Shown: positions 1-6,067, counted from the first letter of the stretch. The stretch is 13,341 bases of DNA from Baffinella frigidus (GCA_026770585.1 MU646797.1:297764-311104); one strand, 5' to 3'. Numbers and translations: made by a program. Notes: generated by a model not told the origin, from the sequence alone.

Positions 1-6
1 CTCTCA

Positions 7-26
7 CCCGAAACCCGAAACCTGAA
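7..26. repeat. Telomere-like CCCGAAA heptamers
   Basis: Three degenerate heptamers (CCCGAAA, CCCGAAA, CCTGAA) lie at the very left edge. They differ by one or two bases from the CCCTAAA unit at 7966-8063. The C-rich strand is on top here too. The run is too short to call a telomere. Confidence 0.45.
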
Positions 27-86
27 GGGTGAAAAGGAGCACCGGGTGGTAGTGTACAGTCCACCTACCCAGACACAGGCTGCCGT

Positions 87-238
87 AACACATACTAACC
101 CTCCACACATACTCCTCCGGCCGGCCCCCGATTTCTCCCTGCAAGGAAGTATGCCTGAAGGGTGGACACCATAACGCATACCTACCCTCCACACATACTC
201 AATCAGTCCGGCCCCGACGGGTATGTGTTAGGGTAGGT
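87..238. repeat. Short direct and inverted repeats around ACACATACTAACCCTCC
   Basis: The block AACACATACTAACCCTCC recurs as AACGCATACCTACCCTCC (from about 173), each followed by ACACATACTC. An inverted version, GGGTATGTGTTAGGGTAGG, sits at 220-238. This could be a decayed fold-back element. The rest of 1-333 shows no convincing gene. Confidence 0.5.
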
Positions 239-333
239 CCCCTGTACCAACCGTTCGCGATCCGGATGCCAGGGGGAGTTAGCGACCCGTGTTAACACCC
301 ACACGGCCTGACACCATGCACGAACCGACGTTC

Positions 334-502
334 CACACGAGGCTACCCATGCGAACAGAATAAAAGGGACTTTTAAAGTTTTGTGGGGAAATGATCACGG
401 ATAAGGTAACCGACCGACCGCTCAGCGGTCGGTAACGTGATCATTCCCCCACAAAACTTTTAAAAGTCCCTTTTATTCTGTTCGCATGGGTAGCCTCGTG
501 TG
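334..502. repeat. Near-perfect 169 bp palindrome (MITE-like fold-back P1)
   Basis: The left arm (CACACGAGGCTACCCATGCG...) is mirrored by the right arm, which ends CGCATGGGTAGCCTCGTGTG. The arms continue inward through an AT-rich stretch to ATGATCACG/CGTGATCAT. The centre is a second perfect hairpin, CCGACCGCT-C-AGCGGTCGG. Only one indel and a few mismatches separate the arms, so the element is young or kept symmetrical. No frame encodes a transposase, so it would be non-autonomous. A related copy lies at 1778-1962. Confidence 0.85.
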
Positions 503-530
503 TTTGATCAGGACTATCACGGAGCCCGCC

Positions 531-590
531 TGTAGTAGAAGAGATGATATTGTAGTAGAAGAGATGATATTGTAGTAGAAGAGATGATAA
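531..590. repeat. Three tandem copies of a 20 bp unit
   Basis: TGTAGTAGAAGAGATGATAT is repeated exactly three times, the last copy differing only in its final base. It lies just right of palindrome P1. Confidence 0.9.
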
Positions 591-969
591 GGTCCTCGGT
601 GCTACGGTTCCTACATTACCGGTAGGCATACGACCTGGAGGGACAGGACAACATAGTGAGTTTATTTTTTTCCAAGTGAGTTTATTTGTTGCGAGACGTT
701 TATTTATTTATAACGCGGGCACCGTGTATGCAGCCCCACACCACCAACCATCACGGAGGGACCGACTCGTCGATTGTGAATCTCAGGTTTACCCGGGCAG
801 CCAGGCGAATTCGCCTGTGGTGGAGCCATTTTTCATAGGAATTGGGAAATTGAAAATCATCGATTTGGTCCCGCCGTGAGGGTTGGTGGCAGAGGCTATG
901 TCTGAGGAGGGACGCTCAGGAAGCCTCGGTTGAGAGATCGATGAGAGATCGACGCCTGGAGCCACACAC
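591..969. other. Unassigned spacer
   Basis: AGTGAGTTTATTT occurs twice about 19 bp apart at 656-690, inside an AT-rich patch. The remainder has short open frames on both strands with no recognisable motif, start context or splice signals. I see no gene here. Confidence 0.5.
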
Positions 970-1192
970 CGGACTTCGAAGCGATTTTGAATCACCCCTG
1001 AGCGATAAGACCTAGGACCCTACGGTAGGCAACCCGTAGCGTCGTAGGGGGGTTCCTACGGATAAGGTCAGGGGAAGGTGGCCCGATTCGGGCGAAAAAT
1101 CCCTTCGTAGCCTGCTGTGTGGGTAGGCAGAGAGGCGTGCAAATTCGATGTACTCCCGCTCTGAGGGCTGGGTGGCCGGAACTGACCCCGCC

Positions 1193-1224
1193 CGGGTTTG
1201 GGGTTTCCGGTTCAGGGTTTGGTA
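1193..1224 (+). repeat. G-rich telomere-like patch (GGGTTT variants)
   Basis: The sequence reads GGGTTTGGGGTTTCCGGTTC followed by AGGGTTTGG. Several near-matches to GGGTTTA suggest decayed telomeric sequence. It sits inside the loop of the R fold-back. A similar GTTTGGGGTTTGGGG patch is at about 4700-4716. Confidence 0.35.
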
Positions 1225-1311
1225 TCTACTCGGTCTCGCCAATACCGCCGAGCCACGCTGCCATGCCCACCCCCCGGGGTGTAGGTAGGGGGTGCGTAGG
1301 AACTAGGTCGG

Positions 1312-1384
1312 GGGTAGGGTAGGGTAGGGTAGGGTAGGGTAGGGTAGGGCAGGGTAGGGTAGGGTAGGTAGGGTAGGGTAGGGT
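1312..1384 (+). repeat. GGGTA pentamer microsatellite
   Basis: About 14 tandem GGGTA units are interrupted once by GGGCA and once by a shortened unit. Regular runs of three G give the top strand G-quadruplex potential. The pentamer resembles a shortened telomere unit. Confidence 0.95.
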
Positions 1385-1757
1385 GTGCACGTCGACGAAG
1401 AGGCACGAGGGCGTGTTAATACCACCGAGGCCGCATGGAGTTGGGAGGCTGTTGTTAATACCACCTAGCCACCCTCGGGGTAGAGCTCAGTATCAATACC
1501 AAAACCGTCCGGCGCGTGTGCAGCCGCGTGCACCGCAAACCGAGGACGTCAAATTGAAAACATCCGGCCACCCCGAGCCACACAGCGGGCTACGATGGGA
1601 TTCTCGGGCGCAGAGAGCCCGGGTTTCCGTTACCTTATCCGTAGGAACTCCCCTATGTCCCTACAGGTTGCCTTCCGTAGGGTCTTAGGTCTTATCGCGC
1701 AGGGGTTGTTCAAAATCCCATCGAAGTCCGCTGCGTCGTGAGGCAGCGCTAGGTCAC

Positions 1758-1775
1758 CTGGACGTTGACGACACT
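1758..1775 (-). pseudogene. Broken exon copy: VVNVQ tail with donor
   Basis: On the minus strand GTCGTCAACGTCCAG is followed by GTGACC, matching the end (V-V-N-V-Q then GT) of the intact exon at 3063-3134. The upstream part (GAGGCAGCGCTACC at about 1957-1971) lies on the far side of palindrome P2. P2 therefore appears to have inserted into this exon copy. It cannot encode the full exon. Confidence 0.5.
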
Positions 1776-1777
1776 CT

Positions 1778-1962
1778 CTACCACACGAGGCTACCTATGC
1801 GAACAGAATAAATGTCGATTGTAAACGTGTGTAGTAATTTTCAGCTGAAAAGTAGCGACTTTACACAGGTCCGACCGCTCAGCGGGCGGAAACGTGATCA
1901 TTTGCCCACAAAACTTTAAAAGTCCGTTTTATTCTGTTCGCCTGAGTAGCCTCGTGTGGTAG
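1778..1962. repeat. Fold-back element P2, related to P1, with replaced core
   Basis: Both ends match P1: CCACACGAGGCTACC...GCGAACAGAATAAA on the left, and a right arm ending TAGCCTCGTGTGG. The right inner arm also matches P1. The left inner arm is replaced by about 80 bp carrying its own palindrome (TTTTCAGCTGAAAA) and a TGTGTAGTAA block shared with 2538-2642. P2 is thus asymmetric inside but symmetric at its ends. Confidence 0.75.
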
Positions 1963-2040
1963 CGCTGCCTCGCCCGGGCTCACCGACTATTCTCAAGTTG
2001 ACATGCTGCGTGTGCGGTACACATCCGTCAACTTTGGAGC

Positions 2041-2500
2041 GGGAAAGAGCCCGGGCTCACCAAATTGGTGCGCCCCCAAAAGACTGAGACTGAGCTACCA
2101 CGCCAGATTCCTCTTGGGGGTTCGGCTCTTTCCGAGCGCACTTTTGGGCGCAGAAGTATCCCATAAGTGAACAACCCCCCCTTATTTCTTCCGTGGAATT
2201 GACTTGTGGCGACCCCTTCCAAGAATCTGGCGTGGTGGGACGCTCAAACTGGACGTTAACGATGCGGAAACGCTGATTCTGAGAAGCTAAATGAGCTCGG
2301 GACAGAGCTCGGGCTCACCAAATTGGTGCGCCCAAATAGACTGAGCCTGAGCTAGGGAGACTAGCTCTGCCTCACACGGTTTGGTCGCGTCAATTTGACG
2401 AGACCGGTCAATTCCCCGAGGTTTGGGTGCAAACCCGTCAACTTTTGGAGTGAAAACGATCAGTGAACCCGATTCAGGCAGAGCTAGGGAGAGGGAAAAC
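2041..2500. repeat. Repeated GAGCCCGGGCTCACCAAA and CAAATTGGTGCGCCC blocks, with a 13 bp inverted repeat
   Basis: The block GAGCCCGGGCTCACC with CAAATTGGTGCGCCC and GACTGAG...GAGCTA occurs at 2047-2096 and again at 2304-2354. The former recurs at 2934-2950, and CCCGATTCAGGCAGAGCTAG at 2469-2488 recurs at about 2959. CCACGCCAGATTC at 2098-2110 is perfectly inverted at 2223-2235. These look like duplicated spacers between broken exon copies. Confidence 0.6.
2249..2285 (-). pseudogene. Broken exon copy with lost donor
   Basis: Minus-strand codons read Q-R-F-R-I-V-N-V-Q, matching the last nine codons of the exon at 3063-3134 with one conservative change. The next bases are TTTGAG instead of GT, so the splice donor is gone. 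The 5' part is not recognisable. It is best read as a decayed copy. Confidence 0.5.
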
Positions 2501-2537
2501 CACACGAGAATGGTAGAGGGGCCTGTTTAAAAGTGAG

Positions 2538-2642
2538 TTGTAACATTTGTGTAGTAACTTTCGTGAGATTGGTCACGCAACTCTGCAAAATCTGCACAGT
2601 CACGAGGTTGGAATACCCTATCCTGGTACAAATGTTTACAAC
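2538..2642. repeat. Imperfect inverted repeat, 15 bp arms
   Basis: GTTGTAACATTTGT is mirrored by ACAAATGTTTACAAC, with partly paired interior blocks (CGTGAG/CACGAG). TGTGTAGTAACTTTC inside resembles the replaced core of P2. No coding sequence is visible. Confidence 0.55.
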
Positions 2643-2700
2643 CCCACATGTAAATAGGTTCCTCCAGCATTCTCGAGTGGGAGCTTGAAGTGAAACCACC

Positions 2701-2806
2701 GTGTGCTATCTTCAGGGTGGATGTTGCGCTATGGTAACGCTATGTCGAGGCTGAGATAATAATAAAAGAGACAATAATAAAAATTCTCCCTTAAGATAGC
2801 GTAACA
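2701..2806. repeat. Inverted repeat ending GTGT-GCTATCTT
   Basis: GTGTGCTATCTT on the left pairs with AAGATAGC-GT-AACAC on the right, eight paired bases plus four more after a short offset. The interior has AATAATAAAA runs. It is probably a decayed fold-back element. Confidence 0.5.
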
Positions 2807-2878
2807 CAGTGTTTTAAATTGAATCTGGTTTCTGGTGGAACCGGCCATGTCCCACTTCAATTTGGTCAGAGCTAGAAC

Positions 2879-2930
2879 CTGGACGTTGACAACACGGAAG
2901 CGCTGCTTCTCTGCTCCCCTGATCTCTATG
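2879..2930 (-). pseudogene. Partial exon copy ending GAEKQRFRVVNVQ
   Basis: The minus strand reads G-A-E-K-Q-R-F-R-V-V-N-V-Q, then GTTCTA as donor, identical in protein to the end of the intact exon at 3063-3134. The 5' third is diverged (L-C-I-E-I-R instead of F-A-E-L-M) and runs into the GAGCCCGGGCTC block. The donor survives but the DFAELM core is lost. Confidence 0.55.
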
Positions 2931-2984
2931 CAGAGCCCGGGCTCACCAAACCGTCAACCCGATTCAGGCAGAGCTAGGGAGGGG

Positions 2985-3056
2985 TAGGAACCCCCCTATG
3001 CCCCTACGGGTTGCCTACCGTAGGGTCCTAGGTCTTATCGCTTAGGGGTTATTCAA
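2985..3056. repeat. R-family arm copy, inverted relative to 3611-3672
   Basis: It shares TAGGAACCCCCCTATG, GGTTGCCTACCGTAGGGTCC and AGGTCTTATCGC with the arm at 1578-1730. It starts just after the donor of the exon at 3063-3134. Together with the 3611-3672 copy it brackets about 550 bp. Confidence 0.7.
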
Positions 3057-3062
3057 GGAAAC

Positions 3063-3134
3063 CTGGACGTTGACGACGCGGAAGCGCTGCTTCTCAGCGC
3101 CCATCAGCTCTGCGAAGTCCGACGTGATGGTGTC
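3063..3134 (-). CDS. Intact 24-codon phase 0-0 exon, DFAELMGAEKQRF motif
   Basis: The minus strand reads D-T-I-T-S-D-F-A-E-L-M-G-A-E-K-Q-R-F-R-V-V-N-V-Q. It is preceded by CGCGCAG as acceptor and followed by GTTTCC as donor. It is exactly 72 nt and both ends fall between codons, so it could be added to or skipped from a transcript without a frameshift. The motif D-F-A-x-[VL]-x-G-x-E recurs in the exon at 4339-4410, also 72 nt. Partial copies lie at 1758, 2249, 2879, 3530-3580 and 3673. The domain resembles, from memory only, repeats in large algal multidomain proteins. The function is unknown to me. It could be part of an active gene or a preserved copy in a dead array. Confidence 0.5.
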
Positions 3135-3447
3135 CTGCGCGGGACCTCTACATTCAGCGGTGACGAACGTTTCGGGACCCCTGGATTTAGCGGAGACGAG
3201 GCCAAATTTGCACCAGATAAGCCCTATGGTGTCCTGTTCGTTTCGGGACCCCTACATTTAGCGGCGACGAACGTTTCGGGACCTCTGGATTTAGCGGAGA
3301 CGCGGCCAAATTTGCACCAGATAAGGCCGTATCTAAGTTAATTGCGTCGGGAGTCAGACGTAATGGTGTCCAGTTCGGGCCCCCTACATTTAGCGGCGAC
3401 GTGGCCAAATTTGCGCCAGAGAAGGCCGTGTCTAAGTTGATTTCGTT
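3127..3447. repeat. Three degenerate tandem units of about 85-135 bp
   Basis: Each unit starts ATGGTGTCC and contains TTTAGCGG(A/C)GACG and GGCCAAATTTGC(A/G)CCAGA. Units begin near 3127, 3226 and 3363. On the minus strand each unit starts with the first codons of the 24-codon exon (GACACCAT...). The array therefore duplicated the exon start plus its upstream intron. In the second and third units the exon is cut after 3 and about 6 codons, and the third has lost its AG acceptor. Confidence 0.7.
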
Positions 3448-3529
3448 GGGGTAAGTTGACGTACCTAAGTTAATTGCGTTGGGGAAAGTTAATTGCGTTG
3501 GGGCAAGTTGACTTTTGATGAAAGGCCCA
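3448..3529 (-). repeat. Tandem AAGTTAATTGCGTTGGGG units and FIKSQLA repeat end
   Basis: Several AAGTTRA...GCGTTGGGG units (18-20 bp) are followed by CAAGTTGACTTTTGATGAAAG. The minus strand (CTTTCATCAAAAGTCAACTT) recurs on the plus strand at 8404-8423 and 8858-8875, so this is a dispersed repeat. In two of the copies it can be read in the same frame (FIKSQLA). Confidence 0.6.
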
Positions 3530-3580
3530 GAGCTGATTATCTGCTCCCATGAGCTCTGCGAAGTCGGAAGTGATGGTTTC
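3530..3580 (-). pseudogene. Partial exon copy ETITSDFAELMGADNQ
   Basis: An acceptor-like ACTCAACAG precedes codons E-T-I-T-S-D-F-A-E-L-M-G-A-D-N-Q, nearly identical to the first 16 codons of the exon at 3063-3134. It then breaks off into the dispersed FIKSQLA repeat and has no donor. This complements the copies that keep only the 3' half. Confidence 0.55.
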
Positions 3581-3610
3581 CTGTTGAGTCTTGAGGGTTG
3601 AGGATTTCGT

Positions 3611-3672
3611 GAATAGCCCATAAGCGACAAGACCTAGGACCCTGCGGTAGGCAATCCGTAGGGACATAGGGG
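3611..3672. repeat. R-family arm copy (inverted)
   Basis: It matches the left arm at 970-1122: GCGACAAGACCTAGGACCCT, GCGGTAGGCAA, CCGTAGGGACATAGGGG. It abuts an exon fragment at 3673. Confidence 0.7.
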
Positions 3673-3698
3673 TGCGGAAACGCTGCTTTTCTGCTCCC
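3673..3698 (-). pseudogene. Exon fragment GAEKQRFR at minisatellite edge
   Basis: The minus strand reads G-A-E-K-Q-R-F-R and is then interrupted by the R-family arm. Its other side merges directly into the GGGTTGA minisatellite. The minisatellite boundary therefore lies inside exon-derived sequence, as it does at 4176-4208. Confidence 0.45.
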
Positions 3699-3702
3699 GG
3701 GT

Positions 3703-3734
<32 letters not shown>

Positions 3735-3769
3735 GGTGGAGCAGGGTTGAGGGTTGAGGGTTGAGGGTG

Positions 3770-3807
<38 letters not shown>

Positions 3808-3976
3808 GAGGGTGGAGTGTTGAGTGTTGAGTGTTGAGTGTTGAGTGTTGAATGTTGCGAGTTGATGGTTGAGGGTCGAGGATGGAGCAGGGTTGAGGGT
3901 TGAGGGTTGAGGGTTGAGCAGAATTGAGGGTTGAGGATGGATCAGGGTTGAGGGTTGAGGGTTGAGGGTTGAGGGC

Positions 3977-4029
<53 letters not shown>

Positions 4030-4335
4030 GAGGGTGGAGTGTTTAGTGTTCAGTGTTTCGTGTTTCGTGTTTCGTGTTTCGGGTTGAGTGTTGAGGAGGG
4101 TGGAGTGTTTCGTGTTTCATGTGCCATGTGCCATGTTTCGTGTTTCGCGTTTCGTGTTTCGTGTTGAGAGTAGACCTCGAACGCCACGCGCTGCTCCCTC
4201 CCCATTCGAGTGTTGAGGGTTGAGTATTGAGGAGGGTGTCGTGTTTCGCGTTAAGTGTTGAGGGTTGAGGAGGGTGTCGTGTTTCGCGTTGATTGTTGAG
4301 GGTTGAGGAGGATGGAGTGTGTCGTGTTCAGAGGT
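3699..4335 (+). repeat. GGGTTGA minisatellite with TGTTTCG variant blocks
   Basis: Long runs of GGGTTGA heptamers are broken by AGGAGGGTGGAG spacers and by TGTTGAG and TGTTTCG subarrays. The unit differs by one base from the G-strand telomere unit GGGTTTA. Four or more G-triplets spaced by TTGA give strong quadruplex potential. Relative to the minus-strand gene it lies in the intron after the exon at 4339-4410. Confidence 0.95.
4176..4202 (-). pseudogene. Duplicated exon end GREQRVAFE inside the minisatellite
   Basis: Minus-strand codons G-R-E-Q-R-V-A-F-E are followed by GTCTAC, matching the end of the exon at 4339-4410 (G-R-E-Q-R-A-A-F-E then GTCACC). The following intron bases also match (TCT-AACACGA). 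A segment spanning exon end, donor and satellite start was therefore duplicated. Only nine codons are kept and no acceptor is present. Confidence 0.65.
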
Positions 4336-4338
4336 GAC

Positions 4339-4410
4339 CTCGAACGCTGCGCGCTGCTCCCTCCCCGCGACGCTCGCAAAGTCCTGATCCAGCACGAGCT
4401 TCACGCCCAC
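4339..4410 (-). CDS. Second exon of the minus-strand gene: VGVKLVLDQDFASV...
   Basis: This 24-codon block starts V-G-V-K-L-V-L-D-Q-D-F-A-S-V and ends A-G-R-E-Q-R-A-A-F-E. It is preceded by CGCTATCCAG (acceptor) and followed by GTCACC (donor), phase 0 at both ends. Codon third positions are mostly G or C, unlike the surrounding satellite. The beta-strand-like KLVLDQDF followed by a charged helix-like GREQRAAFE resembles, from memory, the start of a repeat domain in algal multidomain proteins, usually continuing DVxxDLAxALG. That next exon is not visible. The phase fits the first exon at 5179-5523. The likely role is unknown. Confidence 0.55.
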
Positions 4411-4430
4411 CTGGATAGCGTTTGTTGATC

Positions 4431-4513
4431 AGCCACACAGCGGGCTTCCAAGGGATTTTCGGCCCAAATCGGGCCGCCTTTCCGTTATCTTATCCGTAGG
4501 AACCCCCCCTAAG
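4431..4513. repeat. R-family arm fragment
   Basis: CCACACAGCGGGCTTCCAAG, TTTCGGCCC, and CTTATCCGTAGGAACCCCCC match the right arm at 1578-1650. It is inserted between two copies of the exon junction. Confidence 0.7.
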
Positions 4514-4529
4514 TCGCCCACCTGGATAG

Positions 4530-4641
4530 ATCCCAAAAGATGAGAGGGATTGTGTGTGTGGGGGGGGTGAGATCAGCAAGACACCAAAGATGAAAGGAGA
4601 GAAAGGTGCAGGTGTAGAGGTTTCCCCCAAAGAGAGCATCG
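4530..4641 (-). repeat. W-module repeat copy flanked by 15 bp duplications
   Basis: It shares GAGAGGGATTGTGTG, GGTGAGATCAGC, AGACACCAAAGA and AGGAGAGAAAGGTGCA with 10953-11066. An opposite-strand version is at 6750-6915. The 15 bp CGCCCACCTGGATAG on both sides suggests insertion with a long target duplication. Confidence 0.65.
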
Positions 4642-4729
4642 CGCCCACCTGGATAGCGTTTGTTGATTAGGATTGAGGCGGTGACTATTTCGGGATTAGC
4701 GTTTGGGGTTTGGGGTGTGCACTGCTGAA

Positions 4730-4872
4730 TACCACCAGCCCGCAGAGTGGGAGCAAACCGTCTTTTCGAGTCCCTTGATTTGTACAGGAGGTCGTCGGAA
4801 TCCGACGGCCTTCAGTACAAATCTAGGGGATTGAAAAAGGCGATTTGCTCCAAACTCTGAGGGCTGGTGGTA
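4730..4872. repeat. 143 bp palindromic MITE-like element in the intron
   Basis: TACCACCAGCCC...GAGTGGGAGCAAA is mirrored by TTTGCTCCAAACTC...GGGCTGGTGGTA. The arms are about 70 bp with roughly 80 percent pairing, and the axis falls at about 4801 inside TCGGAATCCGA. A TA on each side could be a duplicated target. There is no coding capacity. It lies in the 768 bp first intron of the minus-strand gene. Confidence 0.85.
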
Positions 4873-4950
4873 CGTACCGGGGGGAAGCTCCGGCGCATGA
4901 CGGTCTTCTTCGCTGGCGTGGCCCCGTTTGCTTCGCCCGCGCCCTGCCAT

Positions 4951-5081
4951 CAACCACCCGAAGAGGATCAGATCGGGATACGTCACCTGTGGTAAATTCC
5001 ACCCGGGCTACAGGCTGACTCTTCAGCCCTGCGGGGGCGGGGGTGAAACTCCACCCCGATCTGGTTCACTTCGGGTGGTTG
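4951..5081. repeat. Inverted repeat with 27 bp arms
   Basis: CAACCACCCGAAGAGGATCA on the left is mirrored by CTTCGGGTGGTTG on the right. 24 of 27 bases pair, and inner GGGCT...AGCCC blocks form a second hairpin. It lies in the same intron, between the second exon and the end of the first exon. Confidence 0.7.
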
Positions 5082-5178
5082 GTGGTGCTCCCCAGAGGAT
5101 TTTCAACGAGGCGCGGTGCGGGTGGAGAGAGAGGGATTTCTGGTGGGGGCAGATAGGTGTTCACGTGCCGAAGGTCAC

Positions 5179-5523
5179 CTTGTTCGTGCCGTTGAGGTCG
5201 TTCAGGTTCCCGACCTCCGCCGACACGAACGCGTCTTGGATCTGCTGCTGTTCCACAGACGGCCCGGAAAACGGGGGCGCGGGTCCCTCGCCAGGCGGTG
5301 TCCGCTGACCAGTATTCGCTTTGTCGGGCGTCCGCTGGGGAAACAGGGGCCCAGTCCCGCCGTTCTGGAAGAGCTGGTTTTCAATGTCGTCTGGGCCCAT
5401 GCGCGATGGCCCCATTGCTCCCAGGCCTCCGGCTGGCCGTGGCGTCTGGCCTGGGCGGCGCGTGGCGGGCCCGCCAGCTGCGTTGAGGCCCTCGACGCCC
5501 TTGGCGGAGAAGCACTGACCCAT
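5179..5523 (-). CDS. First exon, predicted N-myristoylated Pro/Gly-rich protein
   Basis: The start codon sits in a near-ideal Kozak context (GGTCACCATGGG) with an in-frame TGA shortly upstream, so no earlier start is available. The protein begins M-G-Q-C-F-S-A-K-G: glycine at position 2 and serine at 6 suit N-myristoylation, and cysteine 4 suits palmitoylation, implying membrane attachment. Residues about 15-90 are rich in Pro, Gly and Arg and probably disordered. Residues 91-115 (VEQQQIQDAFVSAEVGNLND then LNGTNK) look ordered. Codon third positions are strongly GC. The exon ends AAC-AAG|GTGACC, a good donor in phase 0. Without splicing it stops five codons later at 5161. It joins in frame to the exon at 4339-4410. 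I do not recognise the family. Confidence 0.6.
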
Positions 5524-5745
5524 GGTGACCGGTGCGTGTGTCAATCGTCACTACGCTGTTGCTGCTGGTCGGAGGGTGCCCTCAGCCACGGCCCTCCAGC
5601 GCTGCTCCCCTCTGGAGCCTGTGTGCTTCGGAGGTTGATGCGTGGTCGCCACAGCTTCCTGACCTGCTCCACTCACCGCAAACTTCCCTGCCCTTCGCGA
5701 AGCGCCCCCGCCCCCTCCTCCTCTTTAACGACGTTTCTCTCGGAT
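5524..5745 (-). promoter_or_regulatory. GC-rich candidate 5' UTR and promoter of the minus-strand gene
   Basis: This segment is rich in G, C and CpG compared with the AT-rich repeats from 5750 on, and lies directly upstream of the Kozak start at 5523. A GGAGGAGGGGGCGGGGGCGC stretch on the minus strand resembles a GC box. No TATA box is obvious. A long plus-strand frame through 5116-5757 overlaps the exon and is taken as its shadow. Confidence 0.35.
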
Positions 5746-5779
5746 TTCAATTTTTAAAACTGCGTTTTAACAGGGACGT

Positions 5780-5850
5780 GTTGTAAACTTGCGAGAGTGG
5801 ACCTCACACGATGGCCGGGTCGAGCTGCTTTTTATTACAACATTTATGTA
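5780..5850. repeat. Weak inverted repeat GTTGTAA / TTACAAC
   Basis: GTGTTGTAAAC on the left pairs loosely with ATTACAACAT on the right. The same words occur in the inverted repeat at 2538-2642. It is probably a remnant of that element. Confidence 0.35.
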
Positions 5851-5885
5851 AAGCAACTCTGTACCAATATCCCTGCAGTAATCAG

Positions 5886-5915
5886 CAATAAGTGTCAATA
5901 AGTGTCAATAAGTGT
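5886..5915. repeat. Three exact copies of CAATAAGTGT
   Basis: A 10 bp unit is repeated three times without change, directly before the first copy of the tailed repeat family. Confidence 0.9.
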
Positions 5916-5917
5916 GT

Positions 5918-6060
5918 GTATCCCCTCTTCACGAGCCTCTGCACTGGAGAGCTAAACGCGATCCGAAAGCAAAAATGCTTTTTCTGCAGATCCCTTCTAC
6001 GGAACGGCGTGTCGTTGGCATATATGTTGGGCGAAATTAAAACCTAAAGTTCCTAAAGGT
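5918..6060 (+). repeat. Tailed repeat family, 5'-truncated copy 1
   Basis: The copy starts GTATCCCCTCTTCACGAGCC, passes through GAAAGCAAAAATGCTTT (a 7 bp stem hairpin), CTGCAGATCC and CGGCGTGTCGTTGG, and ends AAATTAAAACCTAAAG plus a second CCTAAAGG. No open frame is conserved between copies, so the family looks non-coding. Confidence 0.85.
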
Positions 6061-6067
6061 CCCTCTC

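Larger units (their letters stand above)
970..1730. repeat. 760 bp fold-back with about 150 bp inverted arms (R family)
   Basis: The left arm (970-1122) and right arm (1578-1730) are diverged reverse complements. Shared blocks include GGACTTCGA, GCGATAAGACCTA, CCTACGGATAAGGT and GCTGTGTGG. Other copies of the arm are at 2985-3056, 3611-3672 and 4431-4513. The loop holds the GGGTA microsatellite and several TTAATACCACC blocks. It encodes no transposase. Confidence 0.75.
4404..4667. repeat. Three direct copies of the intron-exon junction flanking two inserts
   Basis: CGCCCACCTGGATAG occurs at 4404, 4515 and 4642. The outer two extend a further 11 bases (CGTTTGTTGAT). Between copies 1 and 2 lies an R-family arm (4431-4513), and between copies 2 and 3 a W-module repeat. 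Each copy carries the minus-strand acceptor CTATCCAG. They look like target-site duplications from two successive insertions at the same junction. Confidence 0.6.

Noticed and set aside
3187-3630. Minus-strand 147-codon frame with repeated NLDTALSGANLAASPLN-like segments, resembling pentapeptide repeats
   Set aside because: The repetition follows the DNA tandem units, the pentapeptide pattern is not kept, and the frame reads the intact exon motif out of frame.
3699-4335. CRISPR array or centromeric satellite
   Set aside because: Heptamers with no constant repeat and unique spacer alternation exclude CRISPR, and the array is too short and intron-associated to call centromeric.
5116-5757. Plus-strand open frame of 213 codons
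   Set aside because: It lies opposite the minus-strand exon, which has a Kozak start, myristoylation motif and donor. GC-rich exons commonly leave open shadow frames.
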